Positions 1 to 11,070 of a stretch of DNA of 64,000 nucleotides are shown piece after piece. A model generated the notes under the pieces. That model searched no databases and had not been told where the DNA came from. It saw only the letters and a list, made by a program, of their open reading frames with translations. This DNA comes from Telmatactis stephensoni (taxonomy: Eukaryota; Cnidaria; Anthozoa; Actiniaria; Isophelliidae): contig JALIZF010001492.1 in NCBI GenBank assembly GCA_029948255.1, positions 182,001 through 246,000 of the forward strand. Reading direction: 5' to 3'. Position 1 is the first letter of the stretch. Each line of letters starts with the position of its first letter. The translations under genes were made by a program, and so were the position numbers.

Positions 1-135
1 ACGATTTTGGTGTGCTTGGACGGGGAAATAGTAGAAGGCCGGCTCTTGCCTTCCCCAATATGAATTCTGCTATTTTGTCAAACAAAATATCTTATCAATT
101 TCTTATTTCTTATTCACACTTTTCAAGTGTTTTGA

Positions 136-540
136 ATGAAGCCTATGCAAAATCAGACTCTTAATAATTCTTACTTTCTATTAATTAAATATTATCAGAA
201 AATGACGAGACGTACATTGGCCCTCGACCAAAGTGGATGGGGACAGTCCGACAAAGCAGAGGCCGCAGAATTGTTGGTTCCCGACGCAATGAGCAGTGAG
301 GAGAGCGACTACGACGAAGAAACGGGAAAAGTCAGGGCATTTAAGATTAAAAGATTACCTTGGCAAAGCCGAAGAGCCAAGAGAATCAAAAAAAGGCTGG
401 ACAAAATATATTCGAAAAGTTTGCCAAAACGTGCAAAAGATAAAATGCTGCCAAGAGTGCTAGTGGAAGGAGTATACTCTACCAGGGCTATCCCAGATGG
501 CAGTTTGCCAGAATGGGCAATTGATAATGGCCAGTTATAG
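136..540 (+). CDS. Terminal exon of an unrecognised, probably transposon-associated protein
   Basis: The open frame ends at TAG 538-540. A plausible splice acceptor (TATTATCAG) at about 199 suggests the true exon starts just before the internal ATG at 202. The product has an acidic Ser/Glu/Asp stretch (SSEESDYDEE), then a basic segment with a 'RLPW' motif and a run of Lys/Arg residues, and it ends with 'LPEWAIDNGQL'. The same layout, an acidic patch followed by a hydrophobic-Pro-Trp motif and a short helix, recurs in the fragment at 26,019-26,557, so I infer a repeated family. An AATAAA-like signal follows near 651. I recognise no catalytic domain. Function is unknown; association with mobile elements is inference from recurrence in this window. 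Confidence 0.45.
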   Translation: MKPMQNQTLNNSYFLLIKYYQKMTRRTLALDQSGWGQSDKAEAAELLVPDAMSSEESDYDEETGKVRAFKIKRLPWQSRRAKRIKKRLDKIYSKSLPKRAKDKMLPRVLVEGVYSTRAIPDGSLPEWAIDNGQL

Positions 541-1520
541 TTTAAAAACTCTCAATAACATGAAATCAGTGTTCCAGACCTCTGAAGAAATTATTGTATT
601 TAGAACTGAACAAAATATTCAAAATATGCTTTGTATTGTTTACTATTTTATAATAAACTTTGAATTATAACTAAACTTTGCTTCAAATTTGCTGTCTATA
701 TAAATGTAAGGAAGTCAAAATCGAAAATAAGGGATCAGTTTAAGGCAAAAAGTCGAATTGTATTAGTAATATAAATTGATTAGAAATCAATATTAATTAT
801 CAAATCAATTGAAAGTAAGCATTTCATCATTCATCAGTACGTATTTAGAATAACTTTCGTCGACTTTCATTCTCCGAAAGATAAACAAAAGTTTACAAAA
901 GGTCCAGTTTATTGATCTTTTGTAACATAATCTAAACATAATTAAATGTGTAATTCATAAACGTTTAGAGGCGTTCTCGAAATGTTTCATTCTTAAGGTT
1001 TCGTAAGGCTTCAAATGTTTAAGAAAACATTTGTTTCATAACTTTAGTAATCAGCTAAAAGATTAATAAAACATCGCATTAGTAAGTCTTTTGTTAACCT
1101 TTCAGTGACATGAAAGTTGTTTTTTCGCCCTGTGATACTGAAAATGCTCACATCTGTCATTAATAGTTAAACAAAAGTCTGATTTGAATAGATCATTGGC
1201 ATGATATCAGCATCCATTTCAGTCTTGGCCTGATGCTTGTTGCTCTGAATTGTGACAAGGTTTTTTAAACAACTGTATTTTATAATTACCATCTCACAAC
1301 ATACAGTATCAAACACTAAAATTTAACTAAAATGTAAATTGCACAATCATGCATACAATATATATAAACTACAGTGTCAACTTTATTAGGCGATGATACA
1401 TTTCTTGAACTCAAGTTTAAATTATTAAAAGCTTATTCATCATCATCTCGTCACCGTCATTATTCTTATTTTTATTGTAAAAGATAATCATGTAATGCTA
1501 TTTAAATTTATCTTTAGAGA
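541..1520. other. Non-coding AT-rich stretch
   Basis: I see no convincing coding exon here. The stretch holds a poly(A)-type signal (AATAAA at about 651) serving the preceding exon and otherwise unstructured AT-rich sequence. Confidence 0.5.
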
Positions 1521-1799
1521 TACTGATAATGGTGAAGCGCTGGCAAGCTGAAAAAGATCTGTTTGGGAACAACTATCCTCAGGTGCTCATGCCACATGCT
1601 GTCATTAGTCTGGCAACAAATTTTGATCTCATAGTGAACATAGTGATCTCATAGTGAGGAATGTACTAATTGAGTATCCAGTATCTGGAAAGAGTACAGC
1701 ACTCAAAGCTGTGTTGAGTGTGTTTGGAGATTTTTCATTGTTTAATGGTGAGTGCTGCTTCATTTTTGAGAACAATCAATGGTTTTGATTATTTAATAA
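1521..1799 (+). pseudogene. Fragment of a P-loop NTPase-like protein
   Basis: The frame running through about 1,655-1,786 encodes a segment containing V-S-G-K-S-T-A-L-K followed by 'VLSVFGDFSLFNG', which resembles a Walker A loop and the helix after it. The canonical first glycine is replaced, and in-frame stops lie upstream (1,630-1,655) and at about 1,785. A GGTGAGT donor-like sequence follows 'SLFNG', so this may be the end of an exon. The family cannot be named from so short a piece; it could be any AAA-like or helicase-like protein. I treat it as a gene relic. Confidence 0.3.
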
Positions 1800-2990
1800 C
1801 TTAAGTTGATTCATTATTTTTTTTGTCAATTCTGCTTTTTCTACTGGTTTTACATCATGGAAAAAAACACTGTATTTCATGGACCTTTAAGGTGACTCGA
1901 AGTAGTTGCTTTCAGACCACACCGCACATTTTCATTTGGCGCAATAGACAACTTAATGCGCACCAATGGACTTGGTTTCTACACCAAATATGAGGATAAG
2001 ATTGAAGTTTTAAATAAATTTATAATTAAATCGATCAATGCTTTTAAAATAGTGAAAATCTAACATCGTCAAAAATGGTTTTCCTCTAATATCTTGCAAA
2101 ATTGATCAGCTTCAGACAAGCGGTAAACTGCATAGAAAAATGCATACAGATGCACAGCATTTCAAAGTGATTTTAGGAGATTTAATCTGTTTGATTTTCT
2201 TTAAATCACCAAAGTTTCCACAGATGCTGTATTTCTCTTCTTGGACATAACGACAGCATAAAAAAATTCTCAAAGTAAGCAAAACACCCCCAGAACACTG
2301 TGGAAATATTGCTAAAATATACAATTGCTTTACGTGAAAAAGCCAACTTTCAACTCTTCATCGATGTCAAGATATATTTTTTCTTTCCAAGTCTCTTGTG
2401 AGACATTTTCTCCACAACTTGTACATCAGAAGTTGTTTTTGAGAATCTCAAAAACGCAGGATTATTTTTGCTTGGCGTTTAAGTAGGGCATTACGTGTTC
2501 TATACACAGTGATATTGCAGCAGCTCATTCAAATACAAGCACTAAAATGCCCGCTCAAAACTTGCATTGAGACAACCATTCGACTTGCTAATTAGCATAT
2601 TGCACTCGCAAATTGTTCTTAGCACATGCAAGTGTATAATTATATAATTTGCATAAATGTTACTGGCAGTTCATGTATCTTTGGCATATATAATTCTATT
2701 TTGTTATGTTTCCAGACGATGCATTAAATATATCTTGCGTATAATTTGATGTTTCTGTTTGAGATTTAAGTTGTCATGACAGTAGTTCTCTCTATCTTTA
2801 GCCCATAGCATGACTTCAATGGCTTTATACTTAAATATGCATGTCTGTAAGGCTAGGTTACCACAATATTCAAATAGATCAACAGATTTGGCACGTTTTG
2901 GTATATAATACATGCAGATGTCTCTAAAACTAAATACGTATAATGGCACTTGGAGTTAACAGGGCAATTCTCTCGTGCATAATTATCAGG
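1800..2990. other. No supported gene
   Basis: AT-rich sequence with short open frames on both strands that lack codon bias, splice context or recognisable motifs. Nothing else is visible. Confidence 0.4.
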
Positions 2991-3007
2991 GATGACTGCA
3001 AATGATT

Positions 3008-3778
3008 TTCGAGAAGATTCAAATGGCGCAAAAGGCAATGGATTGCCATATTGTTCATTTGAAATCAACATGTAAGTGTATATATATTCTATTTAGGCTT
3101 AGTTATTTTAATTATTGATTTATTTTTTACAAATTCCTTTAAAAATAAAAGTCAGCCTGCTAATCTACCAATATTATACATTCGATTAATTTCAGCTATC
3201 TTATTTACGTCCTGTCCAAAGAGCACGAAAAGCAACTTGGTGAGGATGCAGACTTTGCTATTACTAGAATTGTAGAAAATATCTTGAGTAAATCTGGGAT
3301 AAAAGGAGTAATCCTTATTAATCTAATTAAAAATACTTTCAAGAAGAAAATTTCCCAGCTCTTCAGTTTTTTTCTTTTTTTGTATGTAAAAACTTTGTTA
3401 AAAATATATATTACTTTTACTTTGTAAAAATATATAATATACTAGTACTTATATACGTAATAATATAATATTTGTAAAAATTACGAAAATTAATTTAACT
3501 TAATGGAATATTAAAAAAAAAAAAGAATAGTGCAGTTAATCAATATGTGGAATGGAAAAAAGTACAATTTTAGAGTATATTACAATGAATTTGACACCAC
3601 TGAAGTCTTAGAACAGAAAATAGTATTTCAAGGAGAAGAAAGGGAGCTTGAAGTGGATATTGCAGAAGAGCAAGCCAAAAGAATGAAAATTGAGGAAAAG
3701 CTTGATCAAGTTTTGAAAAACTCTGAGAAAAGTAGGGAATACTACAGGAAAAAAAATTCAAAACATTTGTCATGTTGA
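3008..3778 (+). pseudogene. Degenerate exons of an unrecognised protein with a C-terminal coiled coil
   Basis: Three pieces read on the plus strand. The first ends '...YCSFEIN' at about 3,069, before a GTAAGT donor. The second starts after TTTCAG near 3,196 ('SYLIYVLSKEHEKQLGEDADFA...'). The last is an open frame (3,530-3,778) whose second half is Glu/Lys-rich and heptad-like ('AEEQAKRMKIEEKLDQVL'). The middle piece runs into low-complexity AT sequence, so the gene is probably broken. I do not recognise the family. The coiled-coil tail followed by a basic end resembles the ends of several transposon accessory proteins, but that is inference. Confidence 0.3.
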
Positions 3779-4356
3779 GTGTTTTTTATAATTCATAATT
3801 AAATAGGTAATCCCTAAATCATTGTTTATTGTTTACTAAGATAGATACTGAGTTCTACTCATGACAGAAATAGACCATTGATTGACCATATTTACTGTGT
3901 AAATAGAAACCACCAATCAAATCGCATTGTGACTTCGAGATATATGATACTTTAGTGTAGTAGTTTGTAGTTATTCTGGAGTTGCTGTAGGAGATTTCGT
4001 CGTTATTACAAGTTACTGACTATTTTTTAATAGATTACAAGGCCTATATAGCAGATCAAATGTAATTGTATTTTTATCCATTCTATTCCTGTCTCATTCA
4101 GTTAAAGTGATTGCTTCCTTTTAGATTTAAATATCTTTAAGTGTTGTAGTTTTTACCGAAATGTAAGAGAGGTTGGAGTGGAGAGTTCATCATTGATTTA
4201 TTAAATTTCTATTACTGAACGATTGTCCTCCTCAATTCTGATTGAAAAATTTGATGGCATTGAAGGTCTAAAGCGCTTCTGAAGACTGCACACAGAGGTA
4301 AGACGTACATAGTCAGCAATTGTCCACGCAAAGGAGGAATGCAAGATTGAACAACT
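3779..4356. other. Spacer before the BEL/Pao gag fragment
   Basis: No coding exon seen. Because it lies directly 5' of a BEL/Pao gag start it may contain remains of the leader or LTR, but I find no matching LTR copy in the window. Confidence 0.3.
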
Positions 4357-5690
4357 ATGTCTCAACCAGGAGATAAAGGAGCCCAAGAAAATTCAGTTAA
4401 GAGAATAAGAACTCTTACACAAAAGGCTTTAAGCAATGCCATAGATAAAAAATGAAAGGAGTTATATGTTGCCCAAAACAAAATCGATAAAGCAGTGAGA
4501 TCCACAGAGGGGGATCCCACAGGGTGTCAATGCAGAAGAAGTTAGATAACATGGAGCATGCACTAGAATCTTATAAGTTAGTGTTGCAAGAATTAAATGT
4601 TCTCTGCAGCCAAAACAGAAACCTAACACCCTAACATCATCGCTGAAGTAAAGCATAGAATATTAGCAACAAGGTTTACGACGCCTACTAGTCAGACAAA
4701 CTCAGCACACGGTACAGATGGAGGCAAGCACTGTTCTTTTCACAACAAAGATGGACACTCCCTTTCCGATTGCATTCAAATCAAAGAGCTTACAAGAAAA
4801 AGCCAAGTGGATTAAGAAAGCTGGTCTGTGCTTCCTATGCCTTGCAAAAGGACACTCAGCGGAAGATTGCACTGCAGAAGAAGTTAGATAACATGGAGCA
4901 TGCGCTAGAATCTTATAAGTTAGTGTTGCAAGAATTAAATGTTCTCTGCAGCCAAAACAGAAACCTAACACCCTAACATCATCGCTGAAGTAAAGCATAG
5001 AATATTAGCAACAAGGTTTACGATGCCTACTAGTCAGACAAACTCAGCACACTGTACAGATGGAGGCAAGCACTGTTCTTTTCACAACAAAGATGGACAC
5101 TCCCTTTCCGATTGCATTCAAATCAAAGAGCTTACAAGAAAAAGCCAAGTGGATTAAGAAAGCTGGTCTGTGCTTCCTATGCCTTGCAAAAGGACACTCA
5201 GCGGAAGATTGCACTGCGAAAGTAGTCTGCGACATCTACGGTGGTAATCGACACACCGCATTGCTACATAAAAAAAAGGAGTTGAGTCTGTTGAACAGCC
5301 ACTCTCTAACATCACCAGTAAATGTACATCAATGTGTAATAATAGTGGAGGACTGACTAGTAGCAAGATAATCCTTGTTGACATATTTAAAAAGACAGAC
5401 CAAGCTAATGTACACTCGTACACTCGTACACGGTCATAGACAACCAAAGCAACGCGTTTAGCAAGCAGTAAACTTCTAGATGACTTAGGAGTAAATAGCC
5501 CTCAAGAGAAATATTTCATGTCAACCTGTGACTCGTCCAATGAAGTCAAGTTTGGCAGAAAAACGTCTGACCTTGTAGTACGACCTTGTAGTCTGCCACG
5601 TCTCACAAAATGCGATTTAATACAATCTGACAAACAGGAGATCCCCATGCCAGAGATCATGGCCAGGAATTACAGACATCGTTTTTGAAT
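4357..5690 (+). pseudogene. BEL/Pao retrotransposon gag and protease fragment, broken
   Basis: The gag-like start at 4,357 ('MSQPGDKGAQ...RIRTLTQKALSNAIDKK') is followed by a stop at about 4,453. Downstream are a CxxH-type segment (K-H-C-S-F-H-N-K-D-G-H-S) and a CCHC knuckle (CFLCLAKGHSAEDC) typical of BEL/Pao gag. The frame then becomes a disrupted protease region ending with an 'IPMPEIMARNYR' segment (5,640-5,680), which resembles the join between protease and reverse transcriptase in this family. Several stops and frameshifts break it, and it contains an internal 342-bp tandem duplication. No reverse transcriptase follows, so the copy is truncated. This is an old, inactive retroelement copy. 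Confidence 0.75.
4531..5214 (+). repeat. 342-bp tandem duplication inside the BEL/Pao gag
   Basis: The segment beginning TGCAGAAGAAGTTAGATAAC at 4,531 starts again at 4,873, an offset of exactly 342 bp, with only scattered substitutions (for example CATGCACTAG against CATGCGCTAG). Two complete units are present. The unit covers the coiled segment and first zinc-binding region of gag. The second unit leads into the continuing gag sequence, and the first breaks back into the start of the second. Confidence 0.9.
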
Positions 5691-6247
5691 TAATTAAAAG
5701 ATACATATATGAGTAAACTCGGACGCTGCAATGAACGCATACAAATCAAGAAAAAAAAACACCTCATCTTGAAGCATTTTGGAAGTGAAAATGAACGCAT
5801 AAAGATTTCACCTATTTGCTTCAAATTTAATATTCGTGTTGTATAACCACCATATTTTGTGAATCCAACCACGCAAATAACGTTCACATTTTCGATTTAG
5901 AGATATGACGCTTTTAATATGTGTATTTTTGCAGTTTGGCAATAAAAACGCAAAAGGGACAAATTTAAAAGCAAAAAAGGAAAGGTTTATCATAGAGGAC
6001 CAGCTTATGAATTTGTTTTAGAGGAAAGATGATAATGTCTACTGTGCAAATCTATTTGGGCAATTTTGATTGTGATAATTGGTCAAAGATGATCATCCTT
6101 GAAATATTCCGATTTACGCTCGCTATAAGAAGATGTATGGGGAAGTTTGTGATTATTCCTCGTATGAAAGTGATCAAAAATGAAACGTAAGATTTTAAGT
6201 TTTGAATATAATTTATATTCTGAAAGTTCTGAGAGATGTAGGACTTA
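5691..6247. other. Left flank of the two-gene transposon
   Basis: No intact gene. The last ~85 bp (6,163-6,247), from GTATGAAAGTGATC through GATGTAGGACT-TA, match 11,697-11,782 closely. Both copies include a GTAAGATTTTAAG splice-donor-like sequence, so this appears to be the end of an exon and start of an intron duplicated in the host DNA before the transposon inserted. Confidence 0.6.
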
Positions 6248-6432
6248 CAGTCAAACTAGGTCAAGTGTGCCCCCCAAGAATTCATAATTCGTTTAATTAT
6301 TCGAATATTGAGCCATTATTCGTTTTCAATAATAAAATCCGTTTGAATATATTGAAAATATTTCTCGATTATTGATTGGACAATATAAACAAATATCATA
6401 CCATATATGGAAAATACATACACAGGAAGCCT
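6248..6432 (+). repeat. Left terminal inverted repeat of the two-gene transposon
   Basis: It pairs with 11,071-11,266 in inverse orientation from CAGTCAAACTAGGTC through CATACACAGG. The right copy has an extra ~11 bp (GAATCAATATT-like) near its middle. The transposase start codon follows 9 bp after the repeat, so the repeat probably contains the promoter. Confidence 0.92.
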
Positions 6433-6440
6433 GTTTCTAA

Positions 6441-7469
6441 ATGGCTGCCATAAATCAAAGAGGACAAGTTTACGAGCCGGGAAAACCCTTTCAAATCGCA
6501 TTTCGAGAAGAGATTTTAGATAGATATAATAATGGACATTCTAAAAAGAAAATAGCCCGAGATTTGATGGTGTCTACTAGTGTTGTTCGAAAGATAATCG
6601 GTCATTTTCAGCGTTATGGAACAGTCATACCATTCTCATATGGAGGGAGCAACCCGCGCCAAGTAACGGATAATATTTTGCACTGCATCGAAATATGGAA
6701 ACTTCAGAAACCTTCTATATATACCGCCGAAATTCAGAATAAGCTTTTACAAGAAGGAATCTGTAATAGAGGTAATATGCCTGCGATGTCAAGCATCAAT
6801 CGAGCTATGCGTGAAAAGTTAGATTTCACTCGTAAACGAATTTGTCAAGTGCCAATAGAACGAGAAAATACCATTTGGAAAGTTGACGAGTTTTTAGAGG
6901 CCACTTATGGCTTACCTCCTTCATCACTCCACTTCTTTGACGAGGCTTCTGTAATCAAAACAACATCCAATCGTACGTATGGGAGCAGTTACAGAGGTAA
7001 ACAAGCAATTGAAATACAGCGATATGCCTCAAATGCCACCTATACAGTAAATCTTTTGCACAGTATCCTCGGGGTTGACTATTACAACATTATTCCAGGT
7101 GCATCAAATGGAGAAGAGCTTGTTGCTTTTTTTGACTATGCACTTGACTGTACACGAGACAATGGTTTACCAGTTTTTCTTCAGGGTGACACAGTTATCA
7201 TGGATAACTGTGGTTTTCATCATGGTCGAACTACTGAAACTGCACTAAGGCAGATACTTGCTACAAGAGGTGTGACACTTCTATTCCAGCCTCCATATGC
7301 ACCACACTTAAACACCTGTGAATATTGTTTCCATCAAATGAAGCAGGAACTTAGAAAGAATGAGCACCACTCACAGGAATATACAGAAATGGCCATTATT
7401 AATGCTGTAAATAATATCACAGCAACTCAGTCTCAAAACTATTTTAGGTATTGTGGATACTTGTACTAG
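6441..7469 (+). CDS. DDE transposase, Tc1/mariner-IS630 superfamily, DD38E type
   Basis: The 342-residue protein would cut out and reinsert the transposon at TA sites. Residues ~15-60 form a helix-turn-helix (ILDRYNNGHSKKKIARDLMV), and a second one spans ~75-130, the paired DNA-binding arrangement of Tc1-like enzymes. Catalytic acids are D167 in 'HFFDEAS', D255 in 'VIMDNCGFHHG' and E294 in 'PPYAPHLNTCE'. There are 38 residues between the last two, so the signature is DD38E. Length and motifs fit a complete enzyme with no stops or frameshifts. The ATG at 6,441 is the first in frame after the terminal repeat. It converges with the zinc-knuckle gene on the other strand. I am sure of the superfamily; assignment to a named DD38E clade such as Intruder needs a phylogeny. 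Confidence 0.95.
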   Translation: MAAINQRGQVYEPGKPFQIAFREEILDRYNNGHSKKKIARDLMVSTSVVRKIIGHFQRYGTVIPFSYGGSNPRQVTDNILHCIEIWKLQKPSIYTAEIQNKLLQEGICNRGNMPAMSSINRAMREKLDFTRKRICQVPIERENTIWKVDEFLEATYGLPPSSLHFFDEASVIKTTSNRTYGSSYRGKQAIEIQRYASNATYTVNLLHSILGVDYYNIIPGASNGEELVAFFDYALDCTRDNGLPVFLQGDTVIMDNCGFHHGRTTETALRQILATRGVTLLFQPPYAPHLNTCEYCFHQMKQELRKNEHHSQEYTEMAIINAVNNITATQSQNYFRYCGYLY

Positions 7470-8178
7470 CCAGAAAATGTATGAAATGATTTTTGCTAAC
7501 CCAAACTCAGGGGCAGATTGAGCGGATGTCAATATTGATAGGTCCACCAGTGCCTCACCTCTGATTTATTTCTCCTTTTGTGACACACCCCTCCCCCTAG
7601 TGATTGTTTGGATCTGGACACCCCCTGATAAATATCTGGATCACCCCTGATACCTACACTCAATAACTTAAGTTTCTGAGTGCTTATAATCTGTGTAACA
7701 CTCAGGAGTTTGTAAGTCAAATAGTCAAGACTATAGTTATGATGATCAAAATGACTAACTCTTAGAACTCAACATTTCAACTCAACATTTAATATTGAAG
7801 GTTCAACAGCAAAAAACAACATTTTCCCATGACAATTTTAATTAAGGTTGCCCTGAGTCCCTATTTTTTCATCAGAAAAAATTAATAAAGTTCATAATTA
7901 ATGTTCATAATGTTCATTTTGGCCAAACAAAATCTTTACTCATGCTGTTTTTGCAGTAAAGCCTTAAGTTGTTATCAATATCATAGCAAAAAAAACATGT
8001 ATAAACACTGAGTGAAAACATCAAATATAACATTTTAGAATTTTGTGCTAGTACCATTGGAATCAAACATTAGATCACATGATTGCAGGCAACAATAATT
8101 ATAACTTCATAACAATTCTGACAACATTTGAAAACATTTTTCTGTAAAATACTGGACCAAAAAGATGCACAGTTGGAT
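7470..8178. other. Intergenic region between the two convergent transposon genes
   Basis: It lies between the transposase stop and the end of the accessory gene. No exon or repeat is evident. It presumably holds the 3' UTRs and poly(A) signals of both convergent genes. Confidence 0.5.
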
Positions 8179-11032
8179 TTACTTTCTTTCTAAGTTTTGC
8201 TTTTCTGGAGACTTGTTTTCATCATTGGTGATCTCTTTGGATTTTCCCTTTTGCTGTTTCACCCAAATATTGTAATCAAATCCTTGCGAATCCTCAACCA
8301 TTGGCAGCTGTGATTCATCATCAAGTGACTTTGTTTGTTCAGTGTTTTTATCAGGACTGTCTGATGAAAGGTAGTCTTGAGTTTCATCATCAGAACCAAT
8401 AGTGTGTGGAGACTTTGTACTAGTAGATGCAGCACTCAAAGATTGCCTAAACTTTTTTCCAAGCTCTTCAGCTGACCTTGTACTACTATAGTCAAGGCAT
8501 TTCCTTTTTGAGCTGTTGTGTTTAGACTTTGTAAATGATGAATATCTAACAGATGATGAAGTGTTATGGCGATGACCTCTGTTGTAGTTGGGAGAATGAT
8601 AACTTGGTCTTGGTGAAGGTTCATTCCACCTGTAACTGTCATCTCTTAATGGTGACCACCAAGATGGACTTTGATAACCATAGGTTTGTGGATGAGTAGG
8701 ACTTGTGTATGGCTGTCTTATCACTCCAGGTGATTGGTGTCTGAAGTGCATTCTTGTTGGTGGGGGGCTTGGAGGTACAAATCTGTTAGCTCCATGGTAC
8801 AGGTGTGGTGGTTGAGTTCTTTGTAAAGGGCTTAAATTGTTTATGGTAAATGATGTACTTGGTTTATGAATTGTAACAGGGAAAGTACAATTGTCCATCT
8901 GGTTGGAATTATAAGGAGTGGGAAGGTAATTAAACATACGGTCATCTGAACCAGAACTTTGATCAAATGCAGCTCTTGATTTCATTTGGTAACTCTCAAT
9001 AATTTTTTCCAAATCTGCTGAAGGTGGAGGTAATTTGTGATTGTATGCTGCTGCCAATATACGTAGATCATTATCAAGGTTTGTTCTACTGGAATACTTG
9101 ATGGGATTGCAGATATGCAGCTTTTGACGCATCTGTGAGAAAAAGTTGGTCTTTGTCCGATCTCTGTGGAGAAGAATGATTCAGAAGCTTTTATTTTGTT
9201 GTAAATAAATATATATAATATAAACAAGGAAATAAGACCAAGAAATAATAAATAATTACAGTTTGATGTTAGTATGGCCTGGCACTGTTAATTTATTTGT
9301 ATGCTTCTAGGTGTGCCCTTCAACCAATCAGCAATTAAGCAACAATGCAAACACTGTGCTGATTGAAATGCAGACATAGAAGTATGTCAATACATTGGTA
9401 CATTACATAACTGGTTGCTGCACTGTAAGTGAGGAAATGAGTGGGAAACAAAACACAATGGTTGTCATCAAAAATTATGTCTATTAAGCTAGACAGAGGA
9501 ACCATAGGTGATGATCACCAAAAAAAATAAATTGCAACTTTGGTCATTTTGTGACTATAAAGTAAACTTTTTCTATCTATCTTATGAAAGTATCAAATGA
9601 AATATACATGATATACATACTGAAGTAGCTTGTAGTTCTCCAGTTCACTTTTGTTTTTTTTTCAAACTGTTTTTGTAGCTCCTTCACTTCATTCTCTGCC
9701 TAAAATCATAATATACAAAATTCTTGTCTTGAAATTTAGGGATGGTATTCTTGTATTTTAATCAAGAATAATTTTGAAGCATATTGAAAGTAGGGAAGCT
9801 GATTTATAAGATATAAGCGCTCAACTATAGAATACCCCTATTCATGATATTCATCCTATTGTGTTTCTATTGTGTGTTATGTGTCGTTTTCAAAAGATCG
9901 ACTACATGAATATCATTTGCGGGGTATCCTATAGTTATTCCCTTGTGTCAAATCCATATCTATCATTTTGCATATTCAATATGGGTAGAGTTTGCTGCTA
10001 TAGGGTCCTATATGGTTACCCCGTTTATGAAAAAAAACTCAAATAAAATATGACAAATAACATTGCCAAATATGGAAATGAAGTAGAATTAGATAGCATG
10101 TTTATCACAAGAATCTTGTTCAGCATATCATCCCCATATCTAGCAATACACCCCCACCCCCAGACAAAAACTCTAAAAAAATGATCAATATACCATCCTA
10201 AGTCAAATTATTGTCCCTTTTTCAGTAATAAACCGTACCTGTTTTATTTGGTCCCGATGTTCTTTGTGTAATGGTAAATTACCACACTCAAAAAAACCTC
10301 CACATGAGGGCTGCATGCAATTGTTAGTACGGTGGCCCTTGAAATGACAATTACTACAGGTGAAATGACGATTAGCACCAAGTGCATTTCTGGGTCTGGG
10401 GATTTCCTTTAATGACTGAAGTGTTGCTTTGGCTATGCTTAATTGAAACTCAAGTGAACCTTGATCCTTAGTTAGATTTTCCATCAATTGTTCCACTCCA
10501 CGGTTGGCGGCAGAATTACTACTACCTCTCTCGTCACCTGAATAGCTGCTTCTATTTGATGGAAGGTCCAAAGATCTGTCTGTGTAGCCATTCTCGATCA
10601 CATGTACTTTTATTTTGTCGCAGTCACGAATTTCTTGCAGCTCTATGTCGACATCTTCTCCCCAATCTTTGTTGTATCTTTGCAACGATATAATATGGGA
10701 TGTTTTTAATTTGACTTGAAAAGCTTTTTCTACTAGACTTCTTTTGTCGATGGTATTATCATATGTAAAATCGAAGACTTTTTTAACGTTTTTGAAATCA
10801 AGAAGGATCTGTTTTGGCTCCTGAAAATTGATCAAGAATGCACAACTCAATTTTGTACTTTGCAGCGATAAATTCATAGAAAACGTCTAAAAGATCACAA
10901 GAAAAGAGATCTCAAGGATTACAAATAACTCATTTGAATATCGTATTAAAAGAATGGAGCATTTGAAGCTTTAAACGTCCTCTCTAGAAGGATTTTTACA
11001 ATACTTACATTTCCCGCCAAACTTGACGCCAT
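8179..11032 (-). CDS. Spliced accessory protein of the transposon: possible β-grasp domain, CCHC zinc knuckle, low-complexity tail
   Basis: My exon model is 11,032-11,009, 10,886-10,239, 9,699-9,621 and 9,161-8,179. All introns are GT..AG with strong donors (GTAAGT, GTACGG, GTATGT), and the joined frame is 577 residues with no stop. Residues ~30-105 alternate strands and end with an acidic 'KDWGEDVDIEL...DKIKVHV' pattern reminiscent of PB1/ubiquitin-like folds (inference). Residues ~185-198 are a perfect CX2CX4HX4C knuckle, followed by a CX5CX5HX2H cluster. A charged linker leads to a Pro/Ser/Tyr/His-rich region (~290-480) and an acidic end. The first start codon is 39 bp inside the right terminal repeat. 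The protein could bind nucleic acid or assemble transposition complexes; its function is unknown. The third acceptor (CCACAGAG|ATC) is the least certain junction. Confidence 0.8.
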
Positions 11033-11070
11033 CTTGTTTGGGCCACGAAGAGTTGGAAAGTGTTCATTTG

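Noticed and set aside
8436..8642. Additional minus-strand ORF within the accessory gene
   Set aside because: It is an out-of-frame shadow of the long 8,179-9,161 exon, which has the better splice-consistent frame.
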